A stretch of 64,000 bases of DNA from Claveliimonas sp034178805 (GCF_050314255.1 NZ_JBNPMZ010000001.1:248001-312000); one strand, 5' to 3'. Counted from the first letter of the stretch, positions 15,615-24,192 are shown. A program made the numbers and translations. The notes: generated by a model from the sequence alone, not told the origin.

Positions 15615-16964
15615 TTAAAAAGGTAATCTGAATTTTCCCTTTTTACCACCTTTACCCATCATCTTCATCATCTTCTTCATGCTCTCGAACTGCTTCACCA
15701 TACGGTTCACCTCGCTGATATCAACGCCTGCCCCTTTCGCAATCCTGTGCTTTCTTGATGGATTTAATAAATCAGGATTTCTTCTCTCCTCCGGTGTCAT
15801 CGAATAAATCATGGCTTCCATTCTCGCCATATTTTTCTCTGCCTGGTCCGCCTGGTCGTCATCAATCTTCAGATTCTTACCACCCATGGCCCCCATGCCC
15901 GGAAGCATATTCATAATACTGGAAAGACCACCCATATTCTTCATCTGCTGTGTACTTTCCAGGAAATCCTCAAAATCGAACTGAGCCTTTTTTAACTTCT
16001 GGCTCATCTTCTTTGCCTTTTCCTCATCGATCTCAGCTTCTGCCTTCTCAATGAGAGACAACACATCTCCCATACCCAGGATACGGGATGCCATACGATC
16101 CGGATGGAACTGTTCCAAATCCGAGAGCTTCTCTCCCATACCAACATAGAGAATCGGTTTTCCAGTCACTGCTTTTACTGACAGCGCCGCACCACCTCTG
16201 GTGTCACCGTCAAGCTTGGTGACGATGACTCCATCAATCCCAACCTTCTCATTGAACTCTGCCGCAACATTGACAGCATCCTGTCCTGTCATGGCATCAA
16301 TGACCAGTATGGTCTGATGAACAGTTACAGCCTCTTTAATCTCCTGAAGCTCTCCCATCATATCCTCATCAATATGAAGACGTCCGGCCGTATCCAGAAT
16401 CACCAGATTATTGCCGTTCTTCTGGGCATGCTCCAATGCTGCCCTGGCAATATTTGCCGGCTTATGGCTGTCACCCATGGAAAACACTTCCACTCCCTGC
16501 TTCTCACCATTGACCTGGAGCTGTTTGATTGCCGCCGGACGGTAAACGTCACATGCAACCAGAAGTGGTTTTTTCCCTTTTAGTTTATATTTACCCGCCA
16601 GTTTTGCGGTGGTAGTTGTCTTACCAGCACCCTGAAGACCTGCCATCATGATTACGGTTATGGCACTTCCGGGCTGGAGCTTAATCTCCGTTGTCTCAGA
16701 GCCCATCAGCTTCACAAGCTCTTCGTTTACAATCTTGATTACCATCTGACCCGGATTCAGACCATTCATCACGTCCTGTCCGATGGCACGCTCCTGGACA
16801 TTCTTAATGAAGTCTTTAACAATCTTAAAGTTAACATCCGCTGCGAGAAGTGCTCTCTTAACCTCTTTCAGAGCTTCTTTTACATCTTCCTCGGTCAGAC
16901 GTCCCTTACTTCTCAGATTTTTAAAAATGTTCTGAAGCTTTTCTGTCAAACTGTCAAAAGCCAT
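15615..16964 (-). CDS. ffh: Signal recognition particle protein Ffh
   Basis: A 449-residue SRP54 GTPase. N domain, then the G domain with GLQGAGKTTT, DTAGR and TKLDGDTRGG, then a Met-rich M domain (about 300-449) with FESMKKMMKMMGKGGKK at the end that binds SRP RNA and signal sequences. Its ATG lies 1 nt after the ylxM stop, with GAGGAG as ribosome site. Confidence 0.98.
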   Translation of the reverse strand: MAFDSLTEKLQNIFKNLRSKGRLTEEDVKEALKEVKRALLAADVNFKIVKDFIKNVQERAIGQDVMNGLNPGQMVIKIVNEELVKLMGSETTEIKLQPGSAITVIMMAGLQGAGKTTTTAKLAGKYKLKGKKPLLVACDVYRPAAIKQLQVNGEKQGVEVFSMGDSHKPANIARAALEHAQKNGNNLVILDTAGRLHIDEDMMGELQEIKEAVTVHQTILVIDAMTGQDAVNVAAEFNEKVGIDGVIVTKLDGDTRGGAALSVKAVTGKPILYVGMGEKLSDLEQFHPDRMASRILGMGDVLSLIEKAEAEIDEEKAKKMSQKLKKAQFDFEDFLESTQQMKNMGGLSSIMNMLPGMGAMGGKNLKIDDDQADQAEKNMARMEAMIYSMTPEERRNPDLLNPSRKHRIAKGAGVDISEVNRMVKQFESMKKMMKMMGKGGKKGKFRLPF

Positions 16965-16965
16965 T

Positions 16966-17319
16966 CTATAACTCCTCTATAATTTCATCTGATATTTTCC
17001 GGATATCAGCTACCAGCTTACCGGCGTTATCTCCGGCAGCTTCATACTCATCCAGAATTCGATTAATATCATGAAGCTTTCCCTTAATTGCGAGAAACTT
17101 TTCAACCAGATGCAGCTTATCCTCATATCCCTGAAGTGTACGGTTGCATCTTTTGATCAAATCATGTACTCCCTGCCTGCTGATTCCCGCATCCCCGGCG
17201 ATCTCACCCAGAGACAAATCCTCCAGAATGAACTGTTCATATATCTCTTTCTGATGGCTCGTCAGCAGTTCTCCGTAGAAATCATACAACAAAGCCTGTT
17301 CCAAAATTTCATTCATCAT
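16966..17319 (-). CDS. ylxM: YlxM-like helix-turn-helix SRP-associated protein
   Basis: A 117-residue protein with a sigma-factor-region-4-like HTH (YEQFILEDLSLGEIAGDAGISRQGVHDLIKR, about 26-56) and a coiled C-terminus. YlxM/p13 precedes ffh in most Firmicutes and modulates the SRP cycle in streptococci. Start is either of two adjacent ATGs after AGGTGAGAA. First gene of the operon, driven by a consensus promoter. Confidence 0.93.
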   Translation of the reverse strand: MMNEILEQALLYDFYGELLTSHQKEIYEQFILEDLSLGEIAGDAGISRQGVHDLIKRCNRTLQGYEDKLHLVEKFLAIKGKLHDINRILDEYEAAGDNAGKLVADIRKISDEIIEEL

Positions 17320-17333
17320 TTCTCACCTGTGTC

Positions 17334-17362
17334 ATCATATACCAAAAAAGAATGGGTGTCAA
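17334..17362 (-). promoter_or_regulatory. Promoter of the ylxM-ffh operon
   Basis: Minus-strand consensus TTGACA, 17 bp, TATGAT. The -10 is only about 15 bp before the ylxM start, giving a very short leader. Confidence 0.8.
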
Positions 17363-17455
17363 GTGTTTTTTCTTTACACCTTTATTTTTTTCACACACTT
17401 CTTTCTCCTGCATACTATGTACTGTAAAACAAAACACTTTATTGGAGGCAATTTT

Positions 17456-17746
17456 ATGAGCGATTTATCAACAAACTGCGGATGCGGATGTGACAACGGA
17501 AACTACGGAGGACGCGGACGCGACTGTGACTGCGACAACAGATGGAATAACAGATGTGGTTGCGGCTTTGGAAATAACAGCTGTATCTGGATCATCATTT
17601 TATTATTCTGTTGCGGTGGCTTCGGCCATGGCGGATGCGGACGCAGAGACTGTGGATGTAATGACAGCTGTATCTGGATTATTCTCCTGTTAATCTTCTG
17701 CGGTGGCTTCGGCAATGACGACTGTGGATGTGGATGCGGATGCTAA
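17456..17746 (+). CDS. Cys/Gly-rich small protein with two CIW hydrophobic repeats
   Basis: A 96-residue protein with about 19 cysteines and many Gly/Asp. A Cys-rich N-terminus is followed by two near-identical units, each SCIWII-LL-F-CGGFG (about 42-56 and 72-86), alternating hydrophobic stretches with GCG/DCGC tails. It resembles proteins labelled in databases as high-cysteine chorion-like proteins of Lachnospiraceae. ATG at 17456 is preferred over the longer frame because TTGGAGG precedes it. A CATACTATG box upstream resembles a late sporulation -10. A spore-coat or envelope role is inference. Confidence 0.75.
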   Translation: MSDLSTNCGCGCDNGNYGGRGRDCDCDNRWNNRCGCGFGNNSCIWIIILLFCCGGFGHGGCGRRDCGCNDSCIWIILLLIFCGGFGNDDCGCGCGC

Positions 17747-17784
17747 TGACTTGCAGCCTGAACCTGTAACTGAATATCTTCTGA

Positions 17785-17845
17785 CAGGCAGCTTCAGCCT
17801 GCCTGATTCGCGGAGGCGGGGATTTTCACATTCCCCGCCTTATTC
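17785..17845 (+). terminator. Double hairpin terminator after the Cys-rich gene
   Basis: Two consecutive stems: CAGGCAG/CTGCCTG (17785-17805) and AGGCGGGGA/TTCCCCGCCT (17814-17840), the second followed by TATTCTTTC. Confidence 0.75.
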
Positions 17846-17907
17846 TTTCATAACAAATTCAGTTTCTTCATATATATAGTTACAACGCTGCTTACAGGTG
17901 GAATTAT

Positions 17908-18420
17908 ATGGAACGACGTCCCCCTCTTCCCATGACTCCCTTTGACTCCATGGTAACTACACCAGGATTACAGATGATGAAACTAATGCTTCCCTATCTT
18001 CCATCTGCTTTCAGGCGTATGCTTGCTTTCTATATAAAGTTCACTGAACTAAATAACACGATTCACATCTTTTTTTCACAAAATGGTTCTTCAACCGGAA
18101 AAGATATGCCTTTTGAGAAACACCAAATATCCCCTTCTGACATTCTGGAAGATCTTCGCCCATATATGGAGGAATCTGATGCCAATATGATGGACTCCAT
18201 CCTTTCTGCCATGAACATGATGGAAATGATGAAAGGAATGGATTTTTCTGGTATGGATCTGTCCAACTTTGCCGGACAGGGTGATATGTCTCAGATGATG
18301 GAGATGATGAATCTCTTTCAGAATAATAACGAAGAAAGAAATAATGATTGTGCAGACAGGAGTGACGAACATGAACGAATGGATGAACAACCCACAAATG
18401 CAGAACCTGGATCCTATTAA
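17908..18420 (+). CDS. Unknown Met-rich protein
   Basis: A 170-residue protein that I do not recognise. The N-terminus is Pro/Met-rich, a helical stretch (MMKLMLPYLPSAFRRMLAFY, about 24-43) follows, and residues 95-135 are dominated by Met pairs (MNMMEMMKGMDFSGMDL). The C-terminus is Asn/Asp/Glu-rich and probably disordered. No signal peptide. AGGTGG precedes the ATG. Its 3' end overlaps the next gene by 50 nt, pointing to co-translation. Confidence 0.7.
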   Translation: MERRPPLPMTPFDSMVTTPGLQMMKLMLPYLPSAFRRMLAFYIKFTELNNTIHIFFSQNGSSTGKDMPFEKHQISPSDILEDLRPYMEESDANMMDSILSAMNMMEMMKGMDFSGMDLSNFAGQGDMSQMMEMMNLFQNNNEERNNDCADRSDEHERMDEQPTNAEPGSY

Positions 18421-18667
18421 ACTGGAGTTAATCAAAACAGCGGCTGCTCAGACCCTCGGAAAGAGCGGAAACTCTCTCGCAACCGTCATGATGGCTCTTA
18501 TTACCTCTGCCAATAAAAAAGGTATCCAGTTTACTCCGGATGAAGTTTCTCTGATTCTGGAAATCCTGAAAGAAGGAAAATCTCCTCAGGAGCAAAGACA
18601 GATTGACAATATGGTCCATATGGTGACCACTTATATGAAACAGGGGAAAAGTGGTCAAAAAAGGTGA
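18371..18667 (+). CDS. Unknown small helical protein overlapping the Met-rich gene
   Basis: A 98-residue, mostly helical protein (LDPIKLELIKTAAAQTLGKS, then TPDEVSLILEILKEGKSP and a C-terminal Met/Lys-rich helix). ATG at 18371 has AGGAG 8 nt upstream, inside the previous gene, giving a 50-nt overlap in a different frame. Not recognised. The pair is probably one functional unit; there is no membrane segment or catalytic motif. Confidence 0.7.
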   Translation: MNEWMNNPQMQNLDPIKLELIKTAAAQTLGKSGNSLATVMMALITSANKKGIQFTPDEVSLILEILKEGKSPQEQRQIDNMVHMVTTYMKQGKSGQKR

Positions 18668-18690
18668 AGAAGGGCCTAAAACCCTTCTTC
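18666..18690. terminator. Convergent hairpin
   Basis: GAAGAAGGG, 7-nt loop, CCCTTCTTC overlaps the stop codons of the two converging genes. No clear T run; may limit read-through in both directions. Confidence 0.5.
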
Positions 18691-19152
18691 CCTACGCATT
18701 TTACGCACTTCTCTTCTTCGTTTTCCGTTCTCCCATTCCTGCCTCTCTTCTTCTGTCTCCAGAATCAGCTGAGGAACCGGAGTCGGTTTGTCATTGCCAT
18801 CTAATGCGACAATTGTAAAATAGGCACAATTGATCAGAGTTCTCTCTCCGTCAGGACGCTCTACAAAGGACTCTACCCTCACTTCCATAGAAGTATTTCC
18901 CACATAAGTCATCTGTCCCTTAATAACAATTACATCATTCTGATACGCTCCCTTTAAAAAACGAAGATTGTCCACAGATGCAGTGATTACATTGGTTCTG
19001 GTGTGGCGCTTTGCCGTCAGTGCCGCTATCTCATCCATCCACTGCATCAAAACACCTCCAAAGAGACGGCTTGCAGCATTCAGGTGATTGGGTCTTACAA
19101 TATGCACCGTTTCCGTAACAGATTCCGATACTTTTCGCTTTTCTATTCTCAT
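18676..19152 (-). CDS. Acyl-CoA thioesterase, hotdog fold (YciA/BACH type)
   Basis: A 158-residue hotdog-fold thioesterase hydrolysing acyl-CoAs. Family motifs are NAASRLFGGVLMQWMDEIAA (catalytic Asp) and NVITASVDNLRFLKG. The C-terminal 30 residues are charged. GGAGG lies 11 nt upstream. It diverges from truA and converges on the small unknown gene. Confidence 0.9.
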   Translation of the reverse strand: MRIEKRKVSESVTETVHIVRPNHLNAASRLFGGVLMQWMDEIAALTAKRHTRTNVITASVDNLRFLKGAYQNDVIVIKGQMTYVGNTSMEVRVESFVERPDGERTLINCAYFTIVALDGNDKPTPVPQLILETEEERQEWENGKRRREVRKMRREEGF

Positions 19153-19186
19153 TTAAATTTTATCCTCCAATCTCTACTCACTATGC

Positions 19187-19216
19187 TTTACAGTATACCA
19201 AATTATCTGCTATACT
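19187..19216 (+). promoter_or_regulatory. Promoter of the truA-like gene
   Basis: TTTACA, 18 bp, TATACT, with the start codon 33 bp downstream of the -10 and AAAGGAG between them. Confidence 0.6.
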
Positions 19217-19248
19217 AAAACTGCTTTTAGAAAAAGGAGTGTTACATT

Positions 19249-19986
19249 ATGAGAAATATTAAACTTACAATAGAATATGACGGAAGCCGTTACCAGGGCT
19301 GGACAAGGCTGGGAAAAAATGAGTCTTCCAATACCATTTCCAATAAAATTCTGGAAGTGATCCGCAAAATGACCGGAGAAGATGTTGAACTGTTCTGCGG
19401 GGCACGCACCGAAGTAGGTGTACATGCTTATGCACAGGTTGCCAACTTTAAAACTCTAAGCAATATCCCGGAGATGGATATCCAGCACTATCTGAACCGC
19501 TATCTTCCGATGGATATTGCCATCACCAGCGTAGAGGAAGTGCCGGAGCGCTTTCATGCCCAGTTAAATGCAAAGTCCAAAATCTACATCTACCGAATGA
19601 CTGTCAGTGATGTACCAAGCGTGTTTGATCGCAGACACACTTACCACTGTTTCCGTCGTCCGGACGAGGCAGCGATGAAGCAGGCTGCAATCCTTCTGAC
19701 CGGTAAACATGATTTTAAGAATTTTTCTACGGTAAAACAGAACAAATCTACGGAAAAAGAAATCTATGAGATTGATATTTACGGAGATATGGAAGAAATG
19801 CAGATAACGATTCATGCCAATGATTTTCTGCATAACATGCAGCGCCTTATTATCGGCACGCTTATTGATATCGGTCTGGGAAAACGAAGAAAAGAAGATA
19901 TTGAAGGAATCTTTGCAGGAACAGAAGATCCGGGAGAACCCTGTGATCCAAAAGGTCTTTATTTGCAGGAAGTCCGCTATGAATAG
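19249..19986 (+). CDS. truA: Divergent TruA-like tRNA pseudouridine synthase
   Basis: A 245-residue member of the TruA family, which converts U38-40 of tRNA to pseudouridine. The fold markers are present: IEYDGSRYQGW, FLHNMQRLIIGTLIDIG and GLYLQEVRYE. The catalytic motif, normally GRTDAGVHA, reads ARTEVGVHA here, so the nucleophilic Asp is Glu (GAA codon). NMxRxIxG is also altered (HNMQR). Stand-alone gene with its own promoter, not in the ribosomal rplM-rpsI context. It may be a paralog with changed activity. Confidence 0.88.
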   Translation: MRNIKLTIEYDGSRYQGWTRLGKNESSNTISNKILEVIRKMTGEDVELFCGARTEVGVHAYAQVANFKTLSNIPEMDIQHYLNRYLPMDIAITSVEEVPERFHAQLNAKSKIYIYRMTVSDVPSVFDRRHTYHCFRRPDEAAMKQAAILLTGKHDFKNFSTVKQNKSTEKEIYEIDIYGDMEEMQITIHANDFLHNMQRLIIGTLIDIGLGKRRKEDIEGIFAGTEDPGEPCDPKGLYLQEVRYE

Positions 19987-19990
19987 CGTC

Positions 19991-20050
19991 AGAAAAGGGA
20001 CGGTTCTCTGTCCTGCTAGAATAAGCAGGACAGAGAACCGTCCCCTTTCT
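19991..20050. repeat. Long palindromic repeat, GGGACGGTTCT family, copy 1
   Basis: Arms of 27 nt (19991-20017 and 20024-20050) with one mismatch and loop AGAATA, between two converging genes. The core GGGACGGTTCTCTGTCCTG recurs at 25524-25584 as GGGGACGGTTCTATGTCCTG. It can act as a bidirectional terminator and looks like a dispersed REP-like element. Confidence 0.85.
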
Positions 20051-20060
20051 GAAAACTTTT

Positions 20061-21695
20061 CTAATCTTCCGCCTCTGCCTGTACAGTGTATGTCTGGCGC
20101 TTTCTTGCCATCTCATCGCTTTCCAGATACTCATCATAAGTTGTAATCTTATCAATCAGCTTACCACCCGGAACAATCTCCATGATACGGTTTGCCGTAG
20201 TCTGCACGATCTGGTGGTCACGGGAACTGAACAATAATACTCCCGGGAATTTGATCATACCATTATTCAATGCAGTGATAGATTCCATATCCAGATGATT
20301 GGTTGGCTCATCCAGAAGAAGCACGTTCGCACCGGAGATCATCATTTTGGAAAGCATGCAGCGAACCTTCTCTCCTCCGGATAACACCTTGATTCTCTTC
20401 ACACCGTCATCTCCGGAGAAAAGCATTCTTCCCAGGAATCCACGTACATATGTTACATCTTTGATTTCTGAATACTGGGTCAGCCACTCAACGATAGTAT
20501 AGTCGTTAGCAAATTCAGCACTGCTGTCCAGCGGGAAATAAGCCTGAGATGTAGTAACCCCCCATTTATAGGTTCCCTCATCCGGTTCCATCTCACCCAT
20601 GAGAATCTGGAAAAGAGTCGTCTTTGCAAGTTCATTACTTCCTACAAATGCCACTTTATCATCACGGTTCAATGTAAAGGAAATGTTATCCAGGACTTTT
20701 TCACCGTCAATCGTCTTACTAAGCCCTTCCACGGTCAGAACCTCATTTCCAATCTCACGATCCGGTCGGAAATCAATGTATGGATATTTACGGCTGGATG
20801 GCTGGATATCATCCAGCTGAATCTTCTCCAGCGCACGCTTTCTGGAAGTTGCCTGCTTGGATTTGGAAGCATTGGCACTGAACCTGGAGATAAACTCCTG
20901 TAATTCCTTAATCTTCTCTTCCTTTTTCTTATTCGCTTCTTTCATCTGGCGGATCAGCAGCTGACTGGACTCATACCAGAAATCATAGTTTCCGGCGTAC
21001 AGCTTAATCTTGCCATAATCAATATCCGCGATCTGAGTACATACCTTATTCAGAAAATAACGGTCATGAGACACTACAATAACCGTATTGTCAAAATTAA
21101 TCAGGAACTCTTCCAGCCATGCAATGGCATCCAGATCCAAATGGTTGGTAGGCTCATCCAGAAGCAGAATATCCGGATTGCCGAACAGTGCCTGCGCAAG
21201 GAGGACTTTTACCTTTTCCGGACCGTTTAAATCCTTCACCAGTTTATAGTGCATCTCATTGTCAATTCCCAGACCATTCAGCAAAGTAGCAGCATCAGAT
21301 TCGGCCTCCCACCCGTTCATGGTTGCAAATTCAGCCTCCAGCTCGCTGGCTTTCATTCCGTCTTCGTCGGTAAAGTCCTCTTTTGCATAGATGACCTCTT
21401 TTTCCTTCATAATCTCATAAAGACGTGCATTTCCCATAATAACCGTATCTAAAACAGGAAATTCATCATACTTAAAGTGGTCCTGCTGCAAAAATGAGAG
21501 ACGCTCTCCCGGAGTGATGATTACCTCTCCTTTTGTCGGCTCCAGCTGACCGGATAATATCTTAAGAAATGTAGATTTACCGGCTCCGTTGGCACCAATG
21601 AGACCGTAGCAGTTCCCTTCTGTGAATTTAATATTTACATCTTCAAATAAAGCTTTTTTGCCCACACGCAATGTGACATTATTTGTACTAATCAT
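20061..21695 (-). CDS. ABC-F family ATPase (YkpA/YbiT-like)
   Basis: A 544-residue cytoplasmic protein with two ABC domains and no membrane part, the ABC-F architecture of ribosome-acting translation factors. First Walker A is GANGAGKST; the first signature region is unusual (LVKDLNGPEKVKVLLAQALF), the second is LSGGEKVRC. The linker (about 245-300) is Lys-rich. The second Walker A is GSNELAKTT, with Ala in place of the usual second Gly. LLLDEPTNHLD occurs twice. AAAGGAG precedes the ATG by 11 nt. Confidence 0.93.
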   Translation of the reverse strand: MISTNNVTLRVGKKALFEDVNIKFTEGNCYGLIGANGAGKSTFLKILSGQLEPTKGEVIITPGERLSFLQQDHFKYDEFPVLDTVIMGNARLYEIMKEKEVIYAKEDFTDEDGMKASELEAEFATMNGWEAESDAATLLNGLGIDNEMHYKLVKDLNGPEKVKVLLAQALFGNPDILLLDEPTNHLDLDAIAWLEEFLINFDNTVIVVSHDRYFLNKVCTQIADIDYGKIKLYAGNYDFWYESSQLLIRQMKEANKKKEEKIKELQEFISRFSANASKSKQATSRKRALEKIQLDDIQPSSRKYPYIDFRPDREIGNEVLTVEGLSKTIDGEKVLDNISFTLNRDDKVAFVGSNELAKTTLFQILMGEMEPDEGTYKWGVTTSQAYFPLDSSAEFANDYTIVEWLTQYSEIKDVTYVRGFLGRMLFSGDDGVKRIKVLSGGEKVRCMLSKMMISGANVLLLDEPTNHLDMESITALNNGMIKFPGVLLFSSRDHQIVQTTANRIMEIVPGGKLIDKITTYDEYLESDEMARKRQTYTVQAEAED

Positions 21696-21770
21696 TCGAC
21701 AGGATTCTCCTTTATTTTTCCATCTTCTTTGATAAACTATATTTGCCGTAGCTTATCTTAACAAAAAATA

Positions 21771-21800
21771 TTGGAAATAGCAAGCCATCTGGCGTATAAT
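21771..21800 (+). promoter_or_regulatory. Promoter of the patatin-yjbQ unit
   Basis: TTGGAA, 18 bp, TATAAT; start codon at 21826 with GAGGAGAG between. Confidence 0.7.
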
Positions 21801-21825
21801 GAGGGATGAAAGTGAGGAGAGATTT

Positions 21826-22683
21826 ATGGAAAAAGCAACGATGGTACTGGAAGGCGGAGCCACCAGAGGAGTATTTACCTCAGGAGTACTGGATTACCTG
21901 ATGGAACAGGATTTCTACACTTCACGTGTGATTGGTGTATCTGCCGGAAGCTGCAACGCAGTGGATTACGTATCGAAACAACCGGGAAGAACAAGGGACT
22001 GCATGATCCACAAAGAAAAAGAGTACAATTACTACTATGGATTTACCAAATTTATAAAAGAGAAAAGTCTTCTGGATATGGATATGGTATTTGATAAATA
22101 TCCAAATGAATTATTTCCATTTGATTATGACACTTATTTTGCTTCAGAGATGGAATGTGAGATTGTCACCACCAACTGTGAGACTGGAAAAGCAGAATAC
22201 ATGACAGAACACGGTGACAGAAGCAGGCTGATGAAGCTGTGCCGGGCCTCCAGCAGTATGCCTCTGATTTCACCAATCGTCAATATTGACGGTGTACCTT
22301 ATCTGGATGGCGGTCTTGCCGACTCCATTCCGATTCACCGCGCCGTTGAACTGGGAAATAAAAAAGTCATTCTGGTACTCACCAGAAATCCCGGATACCG
22401 CAAGAAACAGCTTTCCAGGGCCAGTGTCCGGGTTTATCAGAAGGCATATTCCAAATATCCGAATCTGGTAAGAAGTATTGTAAGTCGCAATCGTAATTAC
22501 AATCGGACTATGGAAATTCTGGAACGTCTCGAAGCGGAAAATAAGATTTTTGTACTCCGCCCACTGGTTCCGACAGTTTCCAGACTCGAGAAAGATTATG
22601 ATAATCTGATGAATTTTTATAAACATGGATATAACCTGATGAAAAAACAGTACGGAGAGCTTCAGAGATATTTAGAAAAATAA
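21826..22683 (+). CDS. Patatin-like phospholipase
   Basis: A 285-residue patatin-fold acyl hydrolase related to RssA/YjjU. The oxyanion motif is EGGATRGVF, the nucleophile elbow GVSAGS, and the dyad Asp is in DGGLADSIP. C-terminal DUF6363-like helical extension. ATG at 21826 is preferred because GAGGAGAG lies just upstream. Predicted to cleave lipids or acyl esters at the membrane face; the natural substrate is unknown. Followed by yjbQ after 16 nt. Confidence 0.9.
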   Translation: MEKATMVLEGGATRGVFTSGVLDYLMEQDFYTSRVIGVSAGSCNAVDYVSKQPGRTRDCMIHKEKEYNYYYGFTKFIKEKSLLDMDMVFDKYPNELFPFDYDTYFASEMECEIVTTNCETGKAEYMTEHGDRSRLMKLCRASSSMPLISPIVNIDGVPYLDGGLADSIPIHRAVELGNKKVILVLTRNPGYRKKQLSRASVRVYQKAYSKYPNLVRSIVSRNRNYNRTMEILERLEAENKIFVLRPLVPTVSRLEKDYDNLMNFYKHGYNLMKKQYGELQRYLEK

Positions 22684-22699
22684 AAACAGGAGGACAATT

Positions 22700-23104
22700 A
22701 TGCACGTATATGAACATCACCTTTCCACTAAAGGACCACAGCAGATGACCAAGATTACCAGCTTTATTCGGGAAGATATAAAGAAAAGCGGTGTGCAGGA
22801 AGGAATTGCGGTTGTATTTTCTCCTCATACTACAGCCGGATTTACCATTAATGAAAATGCTGACCCGGATGTGGTAAGGGACATGCTGTATGGATATGAA
22901 AAGGTATTCCCTACACATGCAGAGTATTATCGTCATGCAGAAGGAAATTCCCATGCTCATATGAAGACTACACTTGTAGGACCATCCCAGACAATCATTA
23001 TACATAATGGAGAAATTCTCTTTGGCATCTGGCAGGATTTATACTTCTGCGAATTCGACGGCCCGAGAAGCAGGAGATTTTACGTAAAAATCCTGGAGGG
23101 CTAA
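22700..23104 (+). CDS. yjbQ: YjbQ family protein (UPF0047)
   Basis: A 134-residue protein of the conserved YjbQ family, described as having weak thiamine-phosphate synthase activity. Motifs: SPHTTAGFTINENADPDV and a C-terminal GIWQDLYFCEFDGPR. Strong ribosome site AGGAGG. Co-transcribed with the patatin gene. The physiological role is unclear. Confidence 0.9.
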   Translation: MHVYEHHLSTKGPQQMTKITSFIREDIKKSGVQEGIAVVFSPHTTAGFTINENADPDVVRDMLYGYEKVFPTHAEYYRHAEGNSHAHMKTTLVGPSQTIIIHNGEILFGIWQDLYFCEFDGPRSRRFYVKILEG

Positions 23105-23130
23105 AAAACAGAATAAATGAAACTATGAGA

Positions 23131-23174
23131 AAAACGGTACCCATCCTGATATTTTTCAGTACAGGTACCGTTTT
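23131..23174. terminator. Bidirectional terminator between yjbQ and trpS
   Basis: An 11-bp perfect stem AAAACGGTACC/GGTACCGTTTT with A and T flanks serving both converging genes. Confidence 0.8.
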
Positions 23175-23187
23175 ATATTATCTGATT

Positions 23188-24192
23188 TTAACGGATTTTT
23201 TCCGGGAATCCAACCTTCTTCTGCACCTTGCGCAGAGTCTTATTCGCATAATATCCTGCTTTTTCTGCATTTTCCTTGATAATTCCATCAATATATGCCT
23301 TATCTTTATTCAGGCGTGCCACTTCTTCCTGCAGTGGGCGAAGTACTGATACGACAGATTCTCCAACTGCCAGCTTGAATTCTCCGTATCCCTTTCCGTC
23401 GAATTCCTTTACAACCTCATCCGGTGTCTTTCCGGTACATACACTGTAAATATCGATCAGATTCTTTACTCCCGGCTGTTCATCGCGGTACAGAATCTGA
23501 GCCTCAGAATCTGTAACGGCACGCTTGCACTTGCGCATAATGGTATCCGGATCATCCATCAGATAGATGCTTGCATTCGGATTCTCGTCAGATTTGGACA
23601 TTTTCTTCGTCGGATCCTGAAGGCTCATGATTTTCGCTCCCACTTTTCCGATATATGCCTCAGGAATCGTAAATACATCACCGTAAATGTTATTAAAGCG
23701 CTCTGCTATATCGCGGGTCAGTTCCAGATGCTGCATCTGGTCGATTCCTACCGGAACCACGTCTGCCTGATAAAGCAGAATATCTGCAGCCATCAGAACC
23801 GGATAGGTAAAGAGACCTGCATTAATATTATCGGCATGTTTTGCAGCCTTATCCTTGAACTGGGTCATGCGGTTCAGCTCTCCCATATAGGTAAAGCAAT
23901 TGAGAATCCATGCCAGTTCCGCATGGCCGGATACATGTGACTGATAATAAATACAGTTTTTCTTAGGATCAAGTCCTGCTGCAATATATAATGTAAGAAG
24001 TGCTCTCGCACGTTTTCTCAGTGTAGCCGGATCCTGACGCACAGTAATGGAATGCATATCTACCACACTGTAAAAGCATTCATATTCATCACTTAATGTC
24101 ACCCAGTTCTTCAATGCTCCAAGGTAATTACCAAGTGTCAGATTACCTGTTGCCTGCATTCCGCTGAATAATACTTTCTTTCCATCAATCAT
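23188..24192 (-). CDS. trpS: Tryptophan-tRNA ligase
   Basis: A 334-residue class I aminoacyl-tRNA synthetase. The HIGH-like motif is TGNLTLGNYLGA and the KMSKS loop is KKMSKSDENP. ATG at 24192 is used: GGAGG lies exactly 8 nt upstream, whereas the longer frame starts with TTG inside that ribosome site. Length is typical of bacterial TrpRS. No T-box leader was recognised in the short upstream gap. Confidence 0.97.
   Translation of the reverse strand: MIDGKKVLFSGMQATGNLTLGNYLGALKNWVTLSDEYECFYSVVDMHSITVRQDPATLRKRARALLTLYIAAGLDPKKNCIYYQSHVSGHAELAWILNCFTYMGELNRMTQFKDKAAKHADNINAGLFTYPVLMAADILLYQADVVPVGIDQMQHLELTRDIAERFNNIYGDVFTIPEAYIGKVGAKIMSLQDPTKKMSKSDENPNASIYLMDDPDTIMRKCKRAVTDSEAQILYRDEQPGVKNLIDIYSVCTGKTPDEVVKEFDGKGYGEFKLAVGESVVSVLRPLQEEVARLNKDKAYIDGIIKENAEKAGYYANKTLRKVQKKVGFPEKIR

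Noticed and set aside
17490..17693. Overprinted Thr/Ala-rich frame inside the Cys-rich gene
   Set aside because: Arises from the GGC/TGC-rich codons of the real gene; no ribosome site.
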